Shown: piece by piece, positions 9,454 to 18,381 of the stretch
Layout of the letters: each line of letters begins with the position of its first letter
Position numbering within the stretch: the stretch's first letter is position 1
Origin: CAILZL01 sp035548495
GTDB taxonomy: Bacteria > Pseudomonadota > Gammaproteobacteria > Steroidobacterales > Steroidobacteraceae
Reading direction: 5' to 3'
Length of the DNA: 64,000 nucleotides
Assembly: GCA_035548495.1 (NCBI GenBank)
Contig: DASZSV010000051.1
Coordinates: 1 to 64,000 of the forward strand
Notes under the pieces: model-generated
The model's input: the letters and a program-made list of their open reading frames with translations, nothing else
Told to the model about the DNA's origin: nothing
Database searches by the model: none
Program-made: the position numbers and the translations under genes

Positions 9454-9942
9454 CTACAGTGACCGCTGCATCTGCAATTCATCCACAAATTGATCGTTGA
9501 TTTGTACAGCCTCAATCTCGCGCGCGAATTGCGTGAATCCCAGCGACGAATACAGATGAATGGCGCGCGGGTTGGATGCCAGCACAGTCAGATACAGATA
9601 ACGGACGCCATCCACTCGCGACATGTCACTGATCACCTGATGCAGCAATGCCCGGCCCGCGCCCTGCCCCGCTGCATCGGGATGTACAAACATGCGGAAC
9701 ACCAGCGCCTTGTGATTCAATTTTCTTCGTGAATCGCGTTCGGCGCTGACCACGCCCATCAGCCGTGACGCAGCGAACGCACCCAGTGTAAAACTGTCAT
9801 CAGCAAACCGCGTCGGGATGAAACGGGTGGCTTCATCACAGGGTGAAATGCGAAAATAATCGGCATGCCGGGTGATGGCATGCGACCACAACTCGCAATA
9901 GTCCTGATTGTCGGACTCATCCAGTTTGCGAATGCTGATCAT
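9454..9942 (-). CDS. GNAT N-acetyltransferase
   Basis: 162 residues from the ATG at 9942 (MISIRKLDESD). Motif A of GNAT enzymes is clear: VFRMFVHPDAAGQGAGRALL contains the Q-x-x-G-x-G/A loop that binds acetyl-CoA, followed by YLTVLASNPRAIHLYSSLGF, the normal motif B with the Tyr often used as general acid. No good ribosome-binding site is seen, so the start is less certain; an upstream start at 9996 is possible. It is the first of four small same-strand genes. The substrate is unknown. Confidence 0.83.
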   Translation of the reverse strand: MISIRKLDESDNQDYCELWSHAITRHADYFRISPCDEATRFIPTRFADDSFTLGAFAASRLMGVVSAERDSRRKLNHKALVFRMFVHPDAAGQGAGRALLHQVISDMSRVDGVRYLYLTVLASNPRAIHLYSSLGFTQFAREIEAVQINDQFVDELQMQRSL

Positions 9943-10013
9943 CAAGGATTCTCGTGGATCACCCGGACAGTGCGGCGTTGCTGTCAAACGCCGCACTCAT
10001 CACCCGGCGCGAT

Positions 10014-11429
10014 CTACACCAGCACGTTGCTGAACTGCCACGGATCGCTGGTGTCCAGCGCTTCAGGAAACAAACGGCCACGATCAAACAGCGGCGTCCA
10101 GTCGGTGTAGCTGCCTGTTACATTGCCGAGGTAAGGCTTGCAGATTTCAAGGTGCCGCTGAAAATCCGTGTCTTCCGGTTCAACGATGCCACGCCGCGGA
10201 TTTTCAACAGCCCACACCAGTCCGGACAACACCGAGACACATACTTGCAGGCTGGTGGCATTGTTGTGTGGCGCCAGTTTGCGCGCTTCTTCACAACTCA
10301 GTTGCGATCCATACCAGTAAGCATTTTTCCTGTGACCGGCCAGCAATACGCCAAGCTCGTCAATGCCGTCAATGATTTCATTCATCAACAGGCGCTGCCT
10401 TGGTTGCTGCCGCCAGTTGTGGCCTGCAAATTCGTGCACCGACATCACTGCGTCGTCACAGGGATGATACGCATAGTGAACCGTGGGACGATATGCCACC
10501 TGATTGTCGCGCTTCAGGGTGAAATAATCCGAAAGTGAAATGGATTCACCATGCGTGATGAGAAAGCCATGAAAATATCCGGCCAGCGGCGTCCATGTTC
10601 TGACACGCGTGCTGGCACCGGGCTGCATGATGAAAATGGCGCTGGCATCCGGTGTTTCATGCGTGCAGCCATGCGGCGGCAATTGCTTTTCGTGTGAACC
10701 CCAGCCGAGTTCCGCAGGCTGCGCGCCTTCGCTGCAAAAGCCATCAATGGACCAGGTATTCACAAACTCGCCGACGCGTTTGGGTGTATTTGCCACCTGT
10801 GTGTCACGTTCTGCAATATGCATCACTTTGACACCAAGCTGATGCGCAAGCATGGCCCAGCCTTCGCGCGTTGCTGGCACACTGGTCTGCACGCCGGTAT
10901 CCGCAGCAACATTCAGTAATGCCTGCTTGACGAAGTGCGATACCAGACCTGGATTGGCGCCGTGAGTCAACAATGCAGTCGGTCCCGTGCCAAGTTCGCG
11001 GCGCAATTTCAGCGCAGCTTCGCGCAACGCATAGTTCGTGCGCTGCGCCGGTGACAATGATGGATCGGTATATCCACCGGACCACGGCTCGATGCAGGTA
11101 TCGAGATACAGCGCGCCTTTTTCAGCAGTGAAACGCACCAGATCAAGACTGGACACTTCCACCGAAAGATTGAGCACAAAATCGCCTGCGCCCACCAGCG
11201 GCTCCAGCACCGTACGATAGTTGCTGCGCGTCAATGCCTGTTTGATGAACTTGATGCCGTATGTGTTGGCAACCGATTCACCGCGTGAATCCGCGGTCAC
11301 AATGGTGATGCGTTCCCTGGGAATGCCGACATGCCGCAAAATGAGCGGAAGTGTTCCCTGGCCAATACTGCCGAATCCCACAAACACCAGACGTCCCGGA
11401 AGCTCAACATGTACACGATAAGAGTTCAT
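10014..11429 (-). CDS. hss: Homospermidine synthase
   Basis: 471 residues, the size of bacterial homospermidine synthases, which make homospermidine from putrescine (or spermidine plus putrescine) using NAD as a bound hydride carrier. The Rossmann motif is at residues 13-26 (VFVGFGSIGQGTLP); LYLDTCIEPWSGGYTDPS and LTHGANPGLVSHFVKQAL are signature stretches of this saccharopine-dehydrogenase-like family. The start at 11429 has GAGGG about ten bases upstream and gives the standard N-terminus; the reading frame is open further upstream but without family sequence. Arginine decarboxylase lies 1.2 kb away, so polyamine synthesis genes are grouped. Assignment is confident. Confidence 0.92.
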   Translation of the reverse strand: MNSYRVHVELPGRLVFVGFGSIGQGTLPLILRHVGIPRERITIVTADSRGESVANTYGIKFIKQALTRSNYRTVLEPLVGAGDFVLNLSVEVSSLDLVRFTAEKGALYLDTCIEPWSGGYTDPSLSPAQRTNYALREAALKLRRELGTGPTALLTHGANPGLVSHFVKQALLNVAADTGVQTSVPATREGWAMLAHQLGVKVMHIAERDTQVANTPKRVGEFVNTWSIDGFCSEGAQPAELGWGSHEKQLPPHGCTHETPDASAIFIMQPGASTRVRTWTPLAGYFHGFLITHGESISLSDYFTLKRDNQVAYRPTVHYAYHPCDDAVMSVHEFAGHNWRQQPRQRLLMNEIIDGIDELGVLLAGHRKNAYWYGSQLSCEEARKLAPHNNATSLQVCVSVLSGLVWAVENPRRGIVEPEDTDFQRHLEICKPYLGNVTGSYTDWTPLFDRGRLFPEALDTSDPWQFSNVLV

Positions 11430-11715
11430 TTCATTCAGGCCCTCGCGAAAGTTTGAAATAACGGGCGCGAGTTTACTGAAAACACGGCAATGAACTAGCA
11501 TTTTTTTCAGGCATCCCCGCAATGTGCGGTGCGCCGGAAAAAATATGCGTATATGCCGGGAAAAACACATGATTTGATTCATCGCAACAATGCGCCGCTG
11601 CCGCTTCCACTACAGTAAACGCAGTGATGTTGTGGCAAATGCGCATGAATCCCCGGCAACAATTTGTCGCCAATGTTTTATGATGGACGCACACAGAATC
11701 AACACTATCGCCAAC

Positions 11716-12576
11716 ATGTTCACCACACTGATTTCGGCCGCAGAATTGCAGCGCCATCTGCACGACGCCGATCTGTTGATTGTCGATTGCCGCTTTGAGT
11801 TGTCCATCAACAAGGCAGGCACGGAAGCTGGCCGCATCGCGTACAAACACAGCCACATTCCGGGGGCTGTCTATGCACACCTGAATGAAGATTTGTCCGG
11901 ACCCATCAGCGCACACACCGGGCGTCATCCATTGCCGGATCCACAGCAATTGATGAAAACCTTCAGTCGCTGGGGCATCACTGAAAGCAAGCAAGTAATT
12001 GCATACGATGCCGATAACGGCGCCATGGCCGCCGCACGTTTGTGGTGGCTGCTGCGCTGGCTGGGACACAACAGAGTGGCGGTGCTCGATGGCGGTTTCA
12101 AACACTGGCAGGCCGCAGGCTATCCGGTCAGTTGTGCGATATTCACACCACAACCTGCGGAATTTCGCGGCATGCCGCACGCAAGCATGGTGGCCGATGC
12201 AGACGAAGTGGCACTGCGTGCATCACAGCCGGATTGGCGGGTGCTTGATGCACGCGCACCGGAACGATATGCAGGAAAGGTTGAACCCATTGATGCCGTT
12301 GCGGGCCATGTTCCCGGCGCACTCAACTTTCCAATGACATTGAACGTGCAAGCCGATGGACGCTGGCAACCTGCTGCAACCTTGCGCACACAATTTGTCG
12401 CCACACTGGGCGATGTGAACGGCACTCATACCATTGCCATGTGTGGCTCGGGCGTGACAGCCTGTCACAATCTGCTGGCACTTGAAGCCGCCGGCATTCA
12501 TGGCGCGAAGCTGTATGCAGGCTCATGGAGCGAATGGATTACAGATCCATCGCGGCCCGTGGCAACGGGAAGCTGA
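11716..12576 (+). CDS. sseA: 3-mercaptopyruvate / thiosulfate sulfurtransferase
   Basis: 286 residues in two rhodanese domains. The first, inactive domain includes LLIVDCRFEL and HSHIPGAVYAHL; the second carries the active-site loop CGSGVTAC with the catalytic cysteine at residue 243. The CGSGVT form is typical of 3-mercaptopyruvate sulfurtransferases rather than thiosulfate rhodaneses (CRKGVT). The enzyme moves sulfur from mercaptopyruvate to thiol acceptors or cyanide in the cytoplasm. ATG at 11716 is chosen because family homology begins there; upstream in-frame ATGs at 11680 and 11683 cannot be excluded. Divergent from homospermidine synthase. Confidence 0.88.
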   Translation: MFTTLISAAELQRHLHDADLLIVDCRFELSINKAGTEAGRIAYKHSHIPGAVYAHLNEDLSGPISAHTGRHPLPDPQQLMKTFSRWGITESKQVIAYDADNGAMAAARLWWLLRWLGHNRVAVLDGGFKHWQAAGYPVSCAIFTPQPAEFRGMPHASMVADADEVALRASQPDWRVLDARAPERYAGKVEPIDAVAGHVPGALNFPMTLNVQADGRWQPAATLRTQFVATLGDVNGTHTIAMCGSGVTACHNLLALEAAGIHGAKLYAGSWSEWITDPSRPVATGS

Positions 12577-12665
12577 TTGCGCCGGCGACATACGGTTGCA
12601 TTTCCTGCAATGTGCATTCGCTATAGTATTGCCACGCGGATAACGCCGCACGAAAGGCACTCAAC

Positions 12666-14597
12666 ATGAAACAACAGAACGGTTCGTGGACAATCGACGA
12701 TGCACTGGAGCTGTACCAGGTCAATGCATGGGGCAAGGGATATTTCGGCATCAATGCACAAGGACATGTAGTGGTCCGGCCGGACACCACCACCGATCAC
12801 GAAATTGACTTGTTTGAAGTGTTGCAGGGACTGAAAGCACGCGATCTGAACACACCGGTGGTGGTGCGTTTCTCGGACATCCTGCGTCACCGGCTGACGC
12901 GGCTTAATGCGGTGTTCACACAAGCCATCGCCGAAAATGATTATCGCAACCGCTATTGCGCCGTATTTCCCATCAAGGTGAATCAACAACGCCTTGTGGT
13001 GGAAGAAATGTATCGCTATGGCGCCGAATTCAATTTTGGTCTGGAAGCCGGGTCCAAACCGGAACTACTGGCGGTGATGGCGATGACGGAAGATGCACCG
13101 CAACGCATGATCATCTGCAACGGCTTCAAGGACGACAGCTACATCGAAGCCGTGATTCTTGCAACCAAACTCGGGCGCACGATTATTCCAGTGATTGAAA
13201 ATTTCAGTGAACTGCAACTGGTGCTAAAGCATGCAAAAAACTACGGCGTGCGTCCGCGCATCGGTGTAAGAGTAAAGCTGGCCACGGAAGGCACCGGGCG
13301 CTGGCGTGAATCGGCAGGTGACCGTTCCAAATTCGGTCTGTTTGTCAGCGAGATTCTGGATCTGGTGGATACACTCAGAAGTTGCGACATGCTGGATTGC
13401 CTGCAACTGGTTCATTGCCATCCCGGCAGTCAGTTGCATGATATTCGCCGCGTCAAGGAAACCATCGGCGAGCTTGCGCATGTTTATGCAGAGCTGAAAA
13501 CGCTCGGCGCCAATCTGCAATACATCGACATCGGCGGCGGACTGGCTGTCGACTACGATGGCAGCGGCAGTAATTATGAATCATCCATGAATTATTCATT
13601 GCAGGAATATGCCAGCGATGTGGTGTATCGCATTGCCAATGTGTGCAATGCACGCGGCATCGATCATCCCCTGATCATCAGTGAATCGGGCCGTGCTTCC
13701 GCGGCACATCACAGCGTGCTGGTATTCGATGTGCTGGGTTGTTCGCGCATGGATCAATTTCGTGTGGACGATTCGCTTAATGCCGCTACGCGTGATGCCG
13801 AATTACCGCAACCGTTGCGCGACCTGCGCGATGCATATCAGAACGTTTCTGAACGCAAACTGGTGGAGTGTTATCACGATACCCTGCAGGCACGCGAACA
13901 GGCATTGCAGATGTTCAAACTGGGTTATCTCAGCCTGCAACATCGCGGCCTGAGCGAACGCTGGTACTGGGCCACCTGTGCACGCGTCCGCGACGTGTGC
14001 CGCAAGATCGGCAGAACGCCTGAAGAACTCGAAGATCTCGAAAGCATTCTGTCCGATACCTACTTCTGCAACTTCTCGCTGTTTCAATCATTGCCGGATA
14101 GCTGGGCCATCGGACAACTGTTTCCCATCATGCCCATTCACCGCCTGAATGAACGGCCCGCCCGCACCGCAGTGCTTGCGGACATTACCTGTGACTCGGA
14201 CGGCAAGATTGATGATTTCGTCAGTCCGCGTGGTGACAAGCACGTGCTGGAAGTACACGAATTGAATGCGGGCGAAGAATATTTTCTTGCCACCTTTCTG
14301 GTGGGCGCCTATCAGGAAACGCTGGGCGACTTGCACAATCTGTTTGGCGACACGCACGTCGTACACATCCGTTTGCACGATGAAGGCGGCTGGTGGATTG
14401 AAGAAGTCGTCAAAGGCGACACCGCCAGCGAAGTGCTGGCCTACATGCAGTATCGCGTGGATGAGTTGTATCCCAAGCTGGCGCGCGATTGTGAGCGCGC
14501 CGTGCGCGACCAGCGATTGAGCTTGTCAGAAAGCCAGGCATTGAAACGATTCTATGAATCAGAACTGAATGGTTACACGTATCTCGAATCAGACTGA
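12666..14597 (+). CDS. speA: Biosynthetic arginine decarboxylase
   Basis: 643 residues, matching the long biosynthetic SpeA class. Decarboxylates arginine to agmatine, first step of the agmatine route to putrescine; a PLP enzyme of the alanine-racemase fold. PLP lysine is K104 in FPIKVNQQ; HCHPGSQL, GGGLAVDYDGS and the C-terminal ITCDSDGKIDDF motif (with the substrate-proximal CDSDG loop) are all present. An AAAGG lies a few bases before the ATG. With homospermidine synthase nearby, putrescine made from agmatine could feed homospermidine formation; the agmatine-to-putrescine enzymes are not in this window. Confidence 0.95.
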   Translation: MKQQNGSWTIDDALELYQVNAWGKGYFGINAQGHVVVRPDTTTDHEIDLFEVLQGLKARDLNTPVVVRFSDILRHRLTRLNAVFTQAIAENDYRNRYCAVFPIKVNQQRLVVEEMYRYGAEFNFGLEAGSKPELLAVMAMTEDAPQRMIICNGFKDDSYIEAVILATKLGRTIIPVIENFSELQLVLKHAKNYGVRPRIGVRVKLATEGTGRWRESAGDRSKFGLFVSEILDLVDTLRSCDMLDCLQLVHCHPGSQLHDIRRVKETIGELAHVYAELKTLGANLQYIDIGGGLAVDYDGSGSNYESSMNYSLQEYASDVVYRIANVCNARGIDHPLIISESGRASAAHHSVLVFDVLGCSRMDQFRVDDSLNAATRDAELPQPLRDLRDAYQNVSERKLVECYHDTLQAREQALQMFKLGYLSLQHRGLSERWYWATCARVRDVCRKIGRTPEELEDLESILSDTYFCNFSLFQSLPDSWAIGQLFPIMPIHRLNERPARTAVLADITCDSDGKIDDFVSPRGDKHVLEVHELNAGEEYFLATFLVGAYQETLGDLHNLFGDTHVVHIRLHDEGGWWIEEVVKGDTASEVLAYMQYRVDELYPKLARDCERAVRDQRLSLSESQALKRFYESELNGYTYLESD

Positions 14598-14612
14598 TGC
14601 TTTTACGATCAA

Positions 14613-15014
14613 TCATCCACCATGGGTCAATTTGTATTTTTGATAAGCAGGTAATGCTACAGCTGCAATGACTCCGATCAGCGAGACGCCGAAGAGAATC
14701 CCACCCCAAACCGACCAGCGCCGTTGTACCTCGTTAAAATGCTCAAGGCTCTTCCATTCCTTGTTACGCCAAGCCAGTTCCCTGCCTTTTACACCCAAAT
14801 ATATGACCATCAACCAACCAAGGTAGGGAACGAAACAAAAAAGCCCAATCCAGACCCTGTTAAATACAGCCCAAATCCAGCCCAGACAAAATGCACCACA
14901 GCTCCATCCAGTGACTCCGGGCGGCGGCTCAATAAATTTACCCCCACCGGAGTTATTTTCTTCGGTTGTATCAATCTCAAGATTTGACTGAGGAGGACTG
15001 TACGGATTGTTCAT
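14613..15014 (-). CDS. Small membrane protein with pilin-like C-terminal segment
   Basis: 133 residues. A proline/serine-rich N-terminus (MNNPYSPPQS) is followed by a pair of membrane segments around GAFCLGWIWAVFNRVWIGLF and VPYLGWLMVIYLGVKG, a charged stretch (RELAWRNKEWKS.EHFNEVQRRW) and a last hydrophobic segment SLIGVIAAVALPAYQKY. The last part closely resembles the N-terminal helix of type IV pilins (xIGIxAAxAIPxYxxY), but it is at the C-terminus and lacks the prepilin cleavage site. I recall similar proteins with a W-rich, GW-xx-A-F-F-LGW-type membrane core. It is convergent with speA, 15 bases apart. Function unknown. Confidence 0.7.
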   Translation of the reverse strand: MNNPYSPPQSNLEIDTTEENNSGGGKFIEPPPGVTGWSCGAFCLGWIWAVFNRVWIGLFCFVPYLGWLMVIYLGVKGRELAWRNKEWKSLEHFNEVQRRWSVWGGILFGVSLIGVIAAVALPAYQKYKLTHGG

Positions 15015-15215
15015 TAGCCTGATCCCTTGTGTTGTAGTTGGATTGGAGAAAATTACATCTTTCCTGCGTGCCAGAATACGCTATCAATACAAGTAACATT
15101 GAATGCTTACATTTTCAAGCCAGCGGCAAGTCGACAGGGATTTTTGTTCACAATAGATTCACATAGATCGCGCACACTGATCCGGAAACCAGAGTGCAAA
15201 GAGATCGAGGTCAAT

Positions 15216-15413
15216 ATGAACAGCCTCAACCGCGAAAACACATCCTCTCCGTCCAGTTTCGCCGAGCAACTGCGTCGTGTGCACGACGCACAGCAGCCGG
15301 ACGTCGCCCGCATCCCGGATCTGAAACAATGGATGCAGTACTGGAATGATGAAGAAAGTGAAGCACACAATCTGCGCAACATTCAGCATTGGCTGAGCCG
15401 CGTGACACAGTAA
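15216..15413 (+). CDS. Small hypothetical protein, 65 residues
   Basis: Starts MNSLNRENTS with a GAGG five bases upstream. The protein is soluble and charged, with Trp-rich helical stretches (DLKQWMQYWNDEESEAHN, QHWLSR). I do not recognise the family. It lies 69 bases upstream of the Nudix hydrolase gene on the same strand and could be transcribed with it. The good ribosome-binding site and codon use like its neighbours favour a real gene. Confidence 0.55.
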   Translation: MNSLNRENTSSPSSFAEQLRRVHDAQQPDVARIPDLKQWMQYWNDEESEAHNLRNIQHWLSRVTQ

Positions 15414-15482
15414 CCAGAACCCGTTGTAGTCGAGCCTGAATTCACTCATCATCGCTGCTCTGTACAATCACAGAGAAACAGC

Positions 15483-16022
15483 ATGCTTGAAAGTGAAAAG
15501 CTGGGCGAGAAGTTGATCTATCAGGGACGTGTGATTCGCGTGAATATCGAAAGCGTACGCCTGCCGAATCAACAAGCCGCGGAACTGGAAATCATCCATC
15601 ATCCCGGCGGTGCTGCAATCGTGGCGGTTGATGACCAGCAGCGCGTGTGCCTGCTCAACCAGTTCCGTCATGCCGCCGGTGGCTACATCTGGGAATTGCC
15701 CGCCGGCAAGATCGATAACCAGGAACCGCATTTCGAAACCGCCCGGCGCGAGCTGGCCGAAGAAGCAGGCCGCAGCGCGGCTCACTGGGAATATCTCGGA
15801 CACAGTCTGAGTTCACCCGGTGTGTTCACCGAAGTGATTCATCTGTATCTCGCCACACAACTTGCGCCGGTGGCCAGCCAGCCAGAAGATCATGAAGTTT
15901 TTCGCGTGGAATGGAAACCGCTGGGAGAAGCGCTGCAGATGATTTATCGCGGTGAACTGTGCGACAGCAAGTCGATTGCCGGATTGATGCTGGCCGCGCA
16001 TCGCCTACAACATCTGGCGTAA
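15483..16022 (+). CDS. Nudix hydrolase, ADP-ribose pyrophosphatase-like
   Basis: 179 residues. The Nudix box is complete: G in PAGKIDNQEP, then ARRELAEEAG (REUXEEXGU), which binds the catalytic magnesium ions. Surrounding sequence (VAVDDQQRVCLLNQFRH, YIWELPAGKID, ATQLAP) matches ADP-ribose/ADP-sugar pyrophosphatases, which split nucleoside diphosphate sugars to AMP and sugar phosphate. Some relatives act on GDP-mannose, so the substrate is not fixed. The ribosome-binding site is weak. It follows the 65-residue ORF. Confidence 0.87.
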   Translation: MLESEKLGEKLIYQGRVIRVNIESVRLPNQQAAELEIIHHPGGAAIVAVDDQQRVCLLNQFRHAAGGYIWELPAGKIDNQEPHFETARRELAEEAGRSAAHWEYLGHSLSSPGVFTEVIHLYLATQLAPVASQPEDHEVFRVEWKPLGEALQMIYRGELCDSKSIAGLMLAAHRLQHLA

Positions 16023-16138
16023 AACGCCAGCCAGATATGACATATTTGCGCAACCAGTGTGTGAAGGTGATAGTATTTTGCGACATGTTTATCTATAGTT
16101 GCACTGCATCATTTTCAATTCAGCACCGTACTTGATAC

Positions 16139-16516
16139 ATGGGTTTCTTCGATAAAAATCAAGACAAACATGACGCCTTCAGTGGCAACCGGCGTGACAC
16201 CGCCCGTTCGCGTATTCGCGCTTCCGCGGAAACCGGCAAGACCATTTACAACCAGCACACCAGTTTTGAATGGAATACCACTTACGTCAAAAGCCACTCA
16301 TTGCGATCGCGACGGGTACAAAGCAATGGACTGGACCCCGATGAGCTGGGCGATACCATCAGCCTGATCAAGCTCGAAGAAGAATCCGCACTGCAACCCG
16401 GATACAACCCGTATGACAGCGGCCTGTCGGCAATGAAGCAATCACGCAAACCACCCGCACTGCAGGAACTGTCGAAACACAACACGCACCTGCGCAAATT
16501 CGGCAAGCACAAATAG
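16139..16516 (+). CDS. Hypothetical protein, 125 residues
   Basis: A very polar, basic protein: MGFFDKNQDKHDAFSGNRRD at the start, many Arg/Lys/Ser, an acidic patch (LDPDELGDTISLIKLEEE) in the middle and a basic tail (LRKFGKHK). No membrane segment, signal or catalytic motif is visible, and much of it looks disordered. I do not recognise it. The stop lies one base from the stop of the convergent gene at 16518. Codon use is normal for the window, which supports a real gene, but no clear ribosome-binding site is seen. Confidence 0.5.
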   Translation: MGFFDKNQDKHDAFSGNRRDTARSRIRASAETGKTIYNQHTSFEWNTTYVKSHSLRSRRVQSNGLDPDELGDTISLIKLEEESALQPGYNPYDSGLSAMKQSRKPPALQELSKHNTHLRKFGKHK

Positions 16517-16517
16517 T

Positions 16518-17144
16518 TCAGTGAATTGAACGCCGCAGTTTGTCGTGATGACTGCAACGATAAAAGCGGCGCAATTCCATCATCCAGTGTTCCGGCCTGC
16601 ACTGACGGCAGCGCAGATAGCGCTGATCGATTGAACGGCAGTAATGCGCGGCATGACGATTGGCTTCCCGGTAACGCAACAGACTTGAATGATCCAACCC
16701 GCCGGCGAATGACACCTGCGAGAACATGCGCACGTGCAGGCCATGCGGAAAGCAACCGCGTGTCTGTTGCAACAACAGCCACATCGCCGCGGTGTACTTG
16801 TCCACTTCCGCCTGCAATTCCAGTTCCAGCAACGACACATGACGCGCATGCTCCATGCACCACACCAGGTACTGGAAATGACTGACACCTTCCAGCGCGG
16901 TGCAAAAATCAGCGAGATTGCCGTCGTACAAATGATCGAATGGATTGTCTGCCGACAGCCGCGACAGTACACTGGCACTGATATACACGCCCAGTTCCGC
17001 GCCGTCTTCCGTATCGGCAATCAACACCTGTTCATCCGTGAGTGCTCCGTGGGCCTGCTTAAGCAAAAATGAATCGACGTTGTGAGTGACCGGCACGTCA
17101 TTGATGTGCGCAATCAACGCTTGCATCTGTTGCAGCAGCATCAT
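16518..17144 (-). CDS. Hypothetical protein, downstream member of a coupled pair
   Basis: 208 residues, mixed helix, no signal or membrane segment. Two CxxC-like or paired Cys sites occur near the C-terminus (YLRCRQCRPEHW, FYRCSH) and could bind a metal, but this is speculation. The central part (HFQYLVWCMEHARHVSLLELELQAEVDKYTAAMWLL) looks like a conserved helical domain. The ATG overlaps the stop of the upstream gene (ATGA), so the two are translationally coupled and probably work together. I do not recognise the family. Confidence 0.6.
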   Translation of the reverse strand: MMLLQQMQALIAHINDVPVTHNVDSFLLKQAHGALTDEQVLIADTEDGAELGVYISASVLSRLSADNPFDHLYDGNLADFCTALEGVSHFQYLVWCMEHARHVSLLELELQAEVDKYTAAMWLLLQQTRGCFPHGLHVRMFSQVSFAGGLDHSSLLRYREANRHAAHYCRSIDQRYLRCRQCRPEHWMMELRRFYRCSHHDKLRRSIH

Positions 17145-17758
17145 GCGCGGGCACTCACCGCCACCGGCGCAACACCCAGTTGCGACAATAAACGCCGCGC
17201 CCGCGGGCTGCCGGTTTTCAGCCAGATTTCATACAGCCGCAACACATCCTTGTCGGTTGCAGGCCGTGCCATTTCCGCCACATCGTTCAGCACATCCACC
17301 ATCCGCTGGAACTTGCCTGCCAGTTCGGCGTATACGCCTGCAAAGGCCTGCCTGCGCACGGCACGCATGCTGTCGGCGAGTGTGCCGTAAGCGCGCCCGC
17401 CCATCGCAATGTGATAGTCAATATCCACCAGCTTGCGCGCAAAACTGTGCGCAAAAAAGCCCGCGACAAACAATGAAACATCGCCCAGACGCTGCAACAA
17501 TTGATTGCGCTGTTCCGGTGTGGGTGCTTCCATGGCGGCCGACAGCAAGTTCACCAGTGGCGGCAGGCCAGTGCTCTCTCCCGCTGATTCGTACAGCGCT
17601 TCCGAGCGCGCAAAGGTGGTCAGTACATTAACCACGTAGTGTTCGGTTTGATCTTCAACATCGACATGCTGATGTTTCAGCGCCTGCTGCACCGAGTCGT
17701 GAAAGAACTCACGCAGGTTCATCACCGCAATGGCAGAAGATTCGTTATTCGGATTCAT
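17141..17758 (-). CDS. Hypothetical protein, upstream member of a coupled pair
   Basis: 205 residues, all-helical in appearance, soluble. The N-terminal half (NLREFFHDSVQQALKHQHVDVEDQTEHYVVNVLTTFARSE) is conserved-looking and acidic; the middle (VAGFFAHSFARKLVDIDYHIAMGGRAYGTLAD) has the feel of a buried helical bundle. GAGG lies before the ATG at 17758; a TTG at 17776 is an alternative. The stop overlaps the next start by four bases. I recall similar paired hypothetical proteins in gammaproteobacteria but can give no function. Confidence 0.65.
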   Translation of the reverse strand: MNPNNESSAIAVMNLREFFHDSVQQALKHQHVDVEDQTEHYVVNVLTTFARSEALYESAGESTGLPPLVNLLSAAMEAPTPEQRNQLLQRLGDVSLFVAGFFAHSFARKLVDIDYHIAMGGRAYGTLADSMRAVRRQAFAGVYAELAGKFQRMVDVLNDVAEMARPATDKDVLRLYEIWLKTGSPRARRLLSQLGVAPVAVSARA

Positions 17759-17953
17759 ACGCACCTCACGCATCAAACCGGCTTATCAATGCAGTCGGCT
17801 GCGCAATTTGTTACTTGAAAGCAAACACACAAACAGCGAACAAATTCGCAGTTGCTGTACGTCAAGCGGGATGCATGAAGTGTGCTCGACTGGCAATCAG
17901 CAGACATGAGTGCTGATAAATGCCGTGAACGATTTGTTATTCATTCAGAAAAG

Positions 17954-17987
17954 AAAAACCCGGCAGTGTTGCCACTGCCGGGTTTTT
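17954..17987 (-). terminator. Rho-independent terminator of the RRM gene
   Basis: Perfect 15-bp stem (17954-17968 with 17973-17987), 4-base loop, GC-rich core and a T-run on the minus strand within and after the stem. It lies 29 bases past the RRM protein stop. Confidence 0.9.
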
Positions 17988-18015
17988 CTGCGAATCGATC
18001 AGCGGGCGGGCTGGA

Positions 18016-18336
18016 TTACCAGCGGCCACCACCACCGCCGCCGCCACCACCACCGAAACGGCCACGGCCGCCGCCACCACCGCCGCCACCGCGCTCACGT
18101 TCCTGAGCTTCGTTGACGCGCAATGGGCGACCGCCCATGTCCTTGCCATTCAGTGCCTGAATTGCACGGGCTGCATCAGCATTGGGCATTTCAACAAAAC
18201 CGAAACCACGGGGACGTCCCGTTTCGCGGTCGTTGATCAATGCAACCGAGCTGACGGTGCCGTGTTGTTCAAACATCTGACGCACTTCTCCTTCGTTGGC
18301 AGTAAACGGCAGATTGCCGACATAGATCTTGGTCAT
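18016..18336 (-). CDS. RNA-binding protein with one RRM and a glycine-rich tail
   Basis: 106 residues. One RNA-recognition motif with RNP2 (KIYVGNL, residues 3-9) and RNP1 (RGFGFVEM, 43-50), the aromatic residues that stack on RNA, followed by a tail of glycine runs broken by Arg and Phe (from about residue 83). This is the standard form of bacterial single-RRM, cold-induced glycine-rich proteins (Rbp type), proposed to act as RNA chaperones. The start at 18336 gives the family N-terminus MTKIYVGNLPF; an AGAGAG lies upstream. It has its own strong terminator. The glycine codons form an imperfect GGC/GGT/GGA repeat, a likely site of length change. Confidence 0.92.
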   Translation of the reverse strand: MTKIYVGNLPFTANEGEVRQMFEQHGTVSSVALINDRETGRPRGFGFVEMPNADAARAIQALNGKDMGGRPLRVNEAQERERGGGGGGGGRGRFGGGGGGGGGGRW

Positions 18337-18381
18337 ACAAACAGTTCTCTCTGAAAAAGCCTCGAGCACTCCCCGTGACAC

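Noticed and set aside
7808..9942. Run of three acetyltransferases and a VOC protein as a possible antibiotic-resistance cassette
   Set aside because: Composition matches the chromosome, there are no mobile-element borders, and the families are too broad to imply resistance.
16020..16060. AAAACGCCAGCCA shared by the DNA after the Nudix gene and after coq7 (60211)
   Set aside because: The match is about 13 bases with no palindrome or further flank similarity; chance is sufficient.
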